Positions 59,185-64,000 of a stretch of DNA of 64,000 nt are shown here, piece by piece (position 1 is the stretch's first letter; every line of letters begins with the position of its first letter). A program made the translations under genes and the position numbers. The notes beneath the pieces were generated by a model. The model was given only the letters and a program-made list of their open reading frames with translations, made no database searches and was not told where the DNA came from. Location: the NCBI RefSeq assembly GCF_018918125.1, contig NZ_JAHLQA010000007.1:406926-470925 (forward strand). The letters are read 5' to 3'. This DNA is from Blautia sp. MSJ-19. Lineage in GTDB: Bacteria; Bacillota; Clostridia; Lachnospirales; Lachnospiraceae.

Positions 59185-60225
59185 ATGATACAGCAGGTAA
59201 TGACAGCACCGAAAAAAATTGAATTTCGAGAAGTTCCTGTACCGGAGATTAAGGCAGATCAGGTTCTTGTGAAGATTATGAAGATTGGTATTTGCGGAAG
59301 TGATATCCACGTATATCATGGAACACATCCGTTTACTTCCTACCCGGTAACACAGGGACATGAGGTATCCGCAAAAGTTGTCAAATTAGGTTCAGAAGTT
59401 CAGGGACTGGAAGTTGGACAGAAAGTAACGATTGAGCCACAGGTATACTGTGGAGAGTGTTATCCATGCAGACACGGCAAATACAATCTGTGCGAGAAAC
59501 TGAAGGTTATGGGATTCCAGACAACGGGAACAGCAAGCGAATATTTTGCGGTAGATGCGTCAAAAGTGACACCGATTCCGGAAAGCATGACTTACAGTGA
59601 AGGCACCATGCTCGAACCCCTTGCGGTAACTGTCCATGCAGCGAAGAGATTTCCAGAAATAAAAGGAGCTAAAGTAGCAATCTTAGGATGTGGTCCGATA
59701 GGAATACTTCTGGCTCAGTCATGCAAAGCACTTGGGGCTGACAAAGTCATGATTACAGATGTTTCCGATTATCGTCTGGAGCTCGCGAAAAAATGTGGTG
59801 TGGATTTTGCAGTAAACACCAAAGAAAAGGATTTTGGTGAGGCATTAACAGAATGTCTGGGCGAAGACAAAGCAGATGTGATTTATGATTGTGCAGGCAA
59901 TGATATCACCATGGGACAGGCAATAAAATATGCCAGAAAAGGAAGTACGATCATCCTGGTTGCAGTCTTTGGAAAAATGGCAACGGTGGATCTTGCCGTA
60001 TTGAATGATCATGAACTGGATCTTAATACAACCATGATGTATCGTCATGAGGATTATGTAGATGCGATCCGTCTGGTAAACGAAGGAAAAATACAGTTAA
60101 AACCGCTTATGAGCAAAGAGTATGCATTTAAAGATTACCTGGAAGCGTACCAGTACATCGATGATAACAAAGAAACAACCATGAAAGTGCTGATTGACGT
60201 GGACTCTTCTGAGGAAAATATCTGA
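59185..60225 (+). CDS. Zinc-dependent alcohol dehydrogenase (sorbitol/threonine dehydrogenase type)
   Basis: Medium-chain dehydrogenase of 346 aa. Catalytic zinc ligands are Cys37 (ICGSD) and His59-Glu60 (GHE); the structural zinc lobe has Cys89, 92, 95 and 103 (CGECYPCRHGKYNLC). The Rossmann motif ILGCGPIGILL is near 175. It oxidises a secondary alcohol of a polyol, sugar or amino acid with NAD(P). The ATG at 59185 follows AAAGGTGG. As the last gene of the sulfatase operon it would act on the alcohol freed by desulfation, suggesting a sulfated polyol or sugar as the substrate; this is inference. Confidence 0.9.
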   Translation: MIQQVMTAPKKIEFREVPVPEIKADQVLVKIMKIGICGSDIHVYHGTHPFTSYPVTQGHEVSAKVVKLGSEVQGLEVGQKVTIEPQVYCGECYPCRHGKYNLCEKLKVMGFQTTGTASEYFAVDASKVTPIPESMTYSEGTMLEPLAVTVHAAKRFPEIKGAKVAILGCGPIGILLAQSCKALGADKVMITDVSDYRLELAKKCGVDFAVNTKEKDFGEALTECLGEDKADVIYDCAGNDITMGQAIKYARKGSTIILVAVFGKMATVDLAVLNDHELDLNTTMMYRHEDYVDAIRLVNEGKIQLKPLMSKEYAFKDYLEAYQYIDDNKETTMKVLIDVDSSEENI

Positions 60226-60231
60226 GACTTG

Positions 60232-60260
60232 ATAGCCCCCTGATTTTGGGGGCTATTTTT
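60232..60260 (+). terminator. Terminator of the sulfatase operon
   Basis: ATAGCCCCC pairs perfectly with GGGGGCTAT around TGATTTT, followed by TTTT. Confidence 0.92.
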
Positions 60261-60349
60261 GACGCGGACTTCAGATATGATGGCTTTTCTGAGTTTGTCG
60301 AGAGATGAAAAAATATAATTAAAAAATTGCAAAAATCCGGAAAAAACTG

Positions 60350-60378
60350 TTGACATATGGAAGGGGTTATAGTAGAAT
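60350..60378 (+). promoter_or_regulatory. Promoter of rplM-rpsI
   Basis: TTGACA (60350-60355), a 17-nt spacer and TAGAAT (60373-60378). Confidence 0.8.
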
Positions 60379-60384
60379 TACCCA

Positions 60385-60540
60385 ATGTGACGTAGTGCGA
60401 TGACTCCTGAGCCAAAGCCCCGGCAAAGGTGTTTTTATCAGCGGTTTCGGACATTTCCGCAGTATAGATTTGCACTGATCACCAGGAATTATATATGATA
60501 TCACGACAATTCGTGATTAAACAAACTATCGTTGATAAAT
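60385..60540 (+). promoter_or_regulatory. Long 5' leader of rplM, possible ribosomal protein leader
   Basis: The transcript would carry about 170 nt before the start codon. It contains GCGG/CCGC pairing around TTTCGGACATTT (about 60440-60461) and a TCACGA/TCGTGA hairpin at about 60501-60514. Firmicutes are known to have L13 autoregulatory leaders, so this is a candidate; I cannot match the known consensus by eye. The gap 60261-60349 is AT-rich without a gene. Confidence 0.4.
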
Positions 60541-60556
60541 AACAGGAGGTAAAACC

Positions 60557-60985
60557 ATGCAGACTTATATGGCTAATCCAGATAAAATCGAAAGAAAATG
60601 GTATGTAGTTGACGCTGAAGGCTGTACACTGGGCCGTCTGGCATCTGGTGTTGCTAGCGTATTAAGAGGAAAGAACAAACCTCAGTTTACACCACACATT
60701 GATACAGGTGATTATGTGATCATCGTTAACGCTGAAAAAGTTAAAGTAACTGGTAAGAAAATGGACCAGAAGATTTACTATCATCACTCCGATTATGTTG
60801 GTGGAATGAAAGAAACCACATTAAAAGAAATGATGGCTAAGAAACCGGAGAAGGTTATCGAGCTGGCAGTTAAAGGTATGCTTCCAAAAGGACCTCTGGG
60901 AAGAACCATGTACAAGAAACTTTTCGTTTATGCCGGACCAGAGCACAAACATGAAGCTCAGAAACCGGAAACCTTAACATTTTAA
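60557..60985 (+). CDS. rplM: Ribosomal protein L13
   Basis: Large-subunit ribosomal protein of 142 aa, one of the first to bind 23S rRNA. The sequence is canonical ([60 protein letters not shown]). The AACAGGAGG site precedes the ATG. It is followed 16 bp later by rpsI, the gene order found throughout bacteria. Confidence 0.98.
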   Translation: MQTYMANPDKIERKWYVVDAEGCTLGRLASGVASVLRGKNKPQFTPHIDTGDYVIIVNAEKVKVTGKKMDQKIYYHHSDYVGGMKETTLKEMMAKKPEKVIELAVKGMLPKGPLGRTMYKKLFVYAGPEHKHEAQKPETLTF

Positions 60986-61001
60986 TAGGAGGTAGGAGAC
61001 A

Positions 61002-61394
61002 TTGGCTAGCGCAAAATTCTACGGAACAGGAAGAAGAAAGAAATCAATCGCAAGAGTTTACCTTACACCTGGTACAGGCAAAATCACAATCAATAAAAGA
61101 GACATCGACGAATACTTCGGATTAGAGACTCTGAAAGTTATCGTTCGTCAGCCACTGGCTGCAACAGAAACAGAAGGCAAATTTGACGTTCTCGTTAACG
61201 TTAAAGGCGGCGGATACACAGGACAGGCTGGTGCCATCAGACATGGTGTTGCAAGAGCCCTTCTTGAGGCAGACGCAGAATACAGACCAGTTCTCAAAGC
61301 TGCTGGATTCCTTACACGTGATCCACGTATGAAAGAACGTAAGAAATACGGTCTCAAAGCAGCTCGTAGAGCACCGCAGTTCTCTAAACGATAA
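61002..61394 (+). CDS. rpsI: Ribosomal protein S9
   Basis: Small-subunit ribosomal protein of 130 aa with the conserved start [19 protein letters not shown] and the C-terminal [17 protein letters not shown] tail that reaches the P-site tRNA. The start codon is TTG at 61002, behind a strong AATAGGAGGTAGGAG; no ATG is available. It is the end of the rplM operon. Confidence 0.98.
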   Translation: MASAKFYGTGRRKKSIARVYLTPGTGKITINKRDIDEYFGLETLKVIVRQPLAATETEGKFDVLVNVKGGGYTGQAGAIRHGVARALLEADAEYRPVLKAAGFLTRDPRMKERKKYGLKAARRAPQFSKR

Positions 61395-61431
61395 TCTGGA
61401 GCGAAGCTTTTTCGAATACAGATGTATATCC

Positions 61432-61461
61432 AACCCCGGAATCTTTGGTTCCGGGGTTTTT
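61432..61461 (+). terminator. Terminator of rplM-rpsI
   Basis: AACCCCGGAA pairs with TTCCGGGGTT around TCTTTGG, then TTTA. Confidence 0.9.
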
Positions 61462-61543
61462 ATATTAATATCTAAATGGAATAATAAAGTAAATGAACAA
61501 GAAGCAGGACAATGGGAGATGAGACCTATGTCCTGCTTCTTGG

Positions 61544-62957
61544 CTATTTGGTATGAATGGTAATGTATTTTTGGTTACGGCTTTTGGGTTTATCGGGAAT
61601 GGTCATTTTAAGTGTATTGGAATCAAGTAAAGGCCGTAGATATTTATTGGTGAAGTTTTTGGTGTTCTTATATCCACAATGTTCTGCAATTTCAGCTTTT
61701 GAATGAGGCGTTGAACAAAATGTAAGGATTTTATCGGAAATGGTAACTTGGGTCCTGACTTGGGTCCTGACTTGGGTCCTAACTTGGGTTGTATCCATGA
61801 TGGGGCGACTATGATGGTAATTTACATTCTTCAAAATCACCCTGAAATCTGTTGCCGTAGAGGAAAACTTAGGTTTATATGCCTCTGTATATCCAGGCAG
61901 CTTTTTGGTTTCACTGACGATTTTACGCAGACCGCTTCCACGGCGTTCCATGTATTTCATACGGTGAAATAAATCAGCAATCACAGGATTTCGCCGCATT
62001 GAACGAATGCTGTAAATATCATATTCCTGAATTGATCCACCGCCAAACATACCGCCTGGAGATGTGATTTCCACACGATCATCAAACATATCAATATGAA
62101 CTTCGCTGCCAAGCACAATGTAATCACGATGGATAAGGGCATTGACAAGAGCTTCTGTCACAGCTCGTTCAGCGTAATCTGGCTTGTCTACGCGATACTG
62201 AGCTTCTTTGACAAAACGGACTTTGGAATTATTGCGAATAAATTCACTGCCGCTTTTTAACAGATAAATCAGATTTCCCTCGTATTCCTTATCGTCCAGA
62301 GCATCATCAAAGATGGATCCTTTTTCTAAGCCGTTCCACCTGGTACAAAACATACGGGAGTTGTAAACCGTGTGCTGGTCGGTCATGAGTTTTCCGGCGT
62401 TGGTCAGGAATCCATTTTTATCAATCAGACCAAAAGAACCATAGTCGGATGGTTCAAAATAAAGACCGGTCCGCTCCAGATAAGTTGCCTCCAGAAGAGT
62501 AAAACTATAATCCTTTTTGGGAGAGTCAGTTATTAAGGTGTCAAAGGACTGATTGGTTCCCTTTAAGATCAGTTCATTTACAATATAGTCTGGAGCAATT
62601 ACACTTTCATTTCCAATGCGGATATATGCCTCCATCACTCCATCTGCTTTGTAATAATATGGGGTGCTGCGTCCAGGAGAAACCTCCAGTGCCAACAGGT
62701 TTTTACCATCTTCCTGCAATGGTTTTAAGATAAACTGCGGTAATGGTGTGATACGTTCTTTGATTAAGCGGCTGATCGCTTCAGCATCCTTTTGAACATC
62801 GGATAAGCCGATAGGTTTCCTGTCATCAGAGATTCCGAAAAACAGAGTCCCGCCGATTCCATTGGAAAAGGCACTGACACTTTTTAACCAGCTTTCTCGT
62901 TTCGAGAGCAACTTTGAAATCACATTCCGTTGCTTCGGCAATGAGCTGTTCTATCAT
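61544..62957 (-). pseudogene. AlbA_2/HATPase-type putative regulator with an N-terminal frameshift
   Basis: The natural start is the ATG at 62957, 7 nt after AAAGGAGAG, reading MIEQLIAEATECDFKVALE then TRK. Near 62893 the homology jumps to another frame, which continues SWLKSVSAFSNGIGGTLFFG to the stop at 61544. In relatives the two parts are joined by a few residues, so a small deletion has shifted the frame. The rest is complete: AlbA_2 domain, ATPase core (RAVTEALVNALIHRDY, RRGSGLRKIV), four TQVR repeats and a C-terminal winged helix. A shorter protein from a TTG at 62941 could still be made, lacking the first strand and helix. The family is often labelled RecG-like or ATP-binding; its function is poorly known. 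Confidence 0.75.
61746..61790 (-). repeat. Tandem 12-bp repeats encoding TQVR
   Basis: Nearly four copies of ACTTGGGTCCTG (plus-strand reading) encode TQVR repeats in the linker between the ATPase and winged-helix parts of the AlbA_2 gene. Units of 12 bp keep the frame, so copy change would alter linker length only. Confidence 0.9.
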
Positions 62958-62995
62958 ATGAAATCTCTCCTTTGAGGTATATAATGTCTTTTTTT

Positions 62996-63024
62996 ATTAT
63001 ACCCAGCGGAGAAAATTATTGCAA
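62996..63024 (-). promoter_or_regulatory. Promoter of the AlbA_2 pseudogene
   Basis: On the minus strand TTGCAA (63024-63019), a 17-nt spacer and TATAAT (63001-62996), about 40 nt before the natural start codon. The gene was therefore recently functional. Confidence 0.7.
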
Positions 63025-63429
63025 CGATAGAAGCAAAGAGTTCAGTTGAAAAATATATTGCGTATATTATAAACAAGAAGTACAGGTGAAAGTAATGCTT
63101 GCGAAAATACAGAAATCGTTTTGAACGCACGATTTTTTGCTTATTTGAAAATTGAGAGATGCTATACTCGAAATAGAAGCATTATAACTTTAGCGTCACT
63201 AAAGAAACAGGAAGTTGTTTATCCAGATTCAAGTAATCAGTAGCGAGCATCGTGGATTCTTAAGTAAAAATTATTCAAGGTTACTCAATGTTTTATGCAA
63301 GCTATAGTCACTAAATAGTGATATTAAAGAATTTTTGCTTGAGTAAATTTTTTATAATTTACGCAAGACTACTGGGATTTTACGCAAGAAAACGTATTTT
63401 TATAAAGGACTTAAGGAATAGGTGATATC
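63025..63429. other. AT-rich gap without a gene
   Basis: About 400 bp with no supported coding frame. It contains a perfect palindrome TCACTA-AA-TAGTGA (63308-63321), and TTTACGCAAGA-like direct repeats near 63358 and 63380 with related TATGCAAG and CTTGAGTAAA copies nearby. It looks like decayed sequence; I assign no function. Confidence 0.4.
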
Positions 63430-63495
63430 ATGGGAGGAAAAGTTCTGGAACTGGAATCTGAAAAACTTAAGGCAGAAGGACAGGCAATTCTATAA
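63430..63495 (+). pseudogene. Possible remnant of a Rpn/PD-(D/E)XK nuclease family gene tail
   Basis: A 21-codon frame reads MGGKVLELESEKLKAEGQ then AIL and stops; upstream GIGD is also in frame before a stop. It resembles the C-terminal GDIMGGKVLELESEKLKAEG region I recall from Rpn-type transposase-related nucleases of Lachnospiraceae. Only this tail remains. The identification is from memory of the motif and is uncertain. Confidence 0.35.
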
Positions 63496-63553
63496 AGAAT
63501 ATAATCTTTAAGAAGGATGTCGTTAAGAAACACTTTTATACGGGAAAAATAAT

Positions 63554-63838
63554 ATGGCCGTTCAAGCCAAAGGAATCTGTAAATATTGTGGAAAAGAATA
63601 TGCAGATATTTTCAGATTATAATTACTGAGAAATATGAATTATCGTTTAAAAGATGTTGTAAATGTTGGCGACGATATATTTTATGAATATGATTTTTAT
63701 TTTCCAGATTTGTGGTTACCAATATGTAATTCGCCGGGAATGGGCGTATGTGGTTATGAAGGCAGTAAGATTTATCCAAATCAATTTGAAACAGATAAGG
63801 ATCGAACGGGAGCGGTGTATATTTCAAATAACCCTTGA
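63554..63838 (+). pseudogene. Remnant of a plasmid pRiA4b ORF-3-like gene
   Basis: Two pieces are visible. A 22-codon frame at 63554 reads MAVQAKGICKYCGKEYADIF, the start of a C2H2-type zinc finger as found at the N-terminus of such proteins, then stops. A second frame (63635-63838) reads NYRLKDVVNVGDDIFYEYDF, typical of the pRiA4b fold, but passes at once to LWLPICNSPGMGVCGYEGSK, which belongs near the C-terminus. This suggests large internal deletions. No functional product is expected. Confidence 0.45.
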
Positions 63839-63917
63839 CCCTCCGCCAGATTTGCGGTATAGTTCTCTACACTTTGTAAAAAAAGCAATTTGGTAAATAG
63901 TCAAGAGTTATTTGAAA
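63822..63917. repeat. 18-bp inverted repeats flanking a short segment
   Basis: TTTCAAATAACCCTTGAC (63822-63839) and GTCAAGAGTTATTTGAAA (63900-63917) are inverted copies with one mismatch, 60 bp apart. They could be ends of a miniature element or a long hairpin around the promoter inside. Confidence 0.5.
63835..63863 (+). promoter_or_regulatory. Promoter reading out of the right end
   Basis: TTGACC (63835-63840), a 17-nt spacer containing CCGC/GCGG dyad bases, and TATAGT (63858-63863). The left inverted repeat overlaps the -35. The gene it serves would lie beyond or at the window end; no start is seen by 64000. Confidence 0.5.
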
Positions 63918-64000
63918 AAGATTTTGATACAAAAGGGTAACTTTAATAAACCTACGGCTTATTTTCTAAAAAAGACGTAAGTTAGGAACTCGATATGGAT

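Overview
The window reads as chromosome of an anaerobic gut Firmicute, most likely a Lachnospiraceae close to Blautia. This is judged from gene content and style: tight polycistronic operons, strong AGGAGG ribosome binding sites, sigma-A promoters, stem-loop terminators, CUT2-type sugar ABC transporters, bile salt hydrolase, glycyl radical pyruvate formate-lyase and an anaerobic sulfatase-maturating radical SAM enzyme. Genus is inference. I saw no tRNA, rRNA, CRISPR array or intact mobile element.

Layout. 1-16.7 kb is an L-rhamnose region: the tail of a sugar-binding protein, rhamnulokinase, a fucose/arabinose-isomerase-like enzyme, a CUT2 importer whose binding protein is clearly RhaS-like, and an AraC regulator. 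A leftward operon embedded in it joins two teichoic-acid-type glycerophosphotransferases (one fused to a glycosyltransferase) to a YesM/YesN-type two-component system. 16.9-18.7 kb is a leftward bile salt hydrolase operon. 19-24.2 kb holds an ArsC/Spx-like protein, a decayed AlbA_2 ATPase gene, a HAD phosphatase, citrate synthase and trpS. 24.4-30.1 kb is a complete urease operon (ureABC, a urea channel, ureEFGD) with a promoter, palindrome and terminator-like hairpin in its leader. 30.4-31.8 kb is a small microcompartment satellite (two EutS/PduU shell proteins plus EutP/PduV). 32-37.4 kb carries a LysR regulator, an SLC13-type transporter, pyruvate formate-lyase and a FUSC-type membrane protein. 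37.6-45.7 kb has two Gfo/Idh/MocA oxidoreductases, a TIM-barrel isomerase/epimerase-like protein, a second CUT2 importer and a LacI regulator. 45.8-48.5 kb is oleate hydratase with a TetR regulator.

48.6-60.2 kb is the most interesting part: a LacI regulator and a tight operon behind a perfect LacI-like operator. It encodes a NitT/TauT-type importer with two permeases and two different ATPases, two Cys-type sulfatases without signal peptides, a TauE/SafE exporter, the radical SAM enzyme that matures such sulfatases, and a zinc alcohol dehydrogenase. The reading I favour is import of an intact sulfate ester, desulfation in the cytoplasm, export of the freed sulfur anion and oxidation of the alcohol. 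The two ATPases have complementary lesions that would place all defects in one of the two ATP sites.

60.5-61.4 kb is rplM-rpsI with a long leader. The right end holds a second decayed AlbA_2 ATPase gene and about 1 kb of gene remnants. Three intergenic regions fold by eye into multibranched RNA-like structures, the neatest just upstream of the bile salt hydrolase operon.
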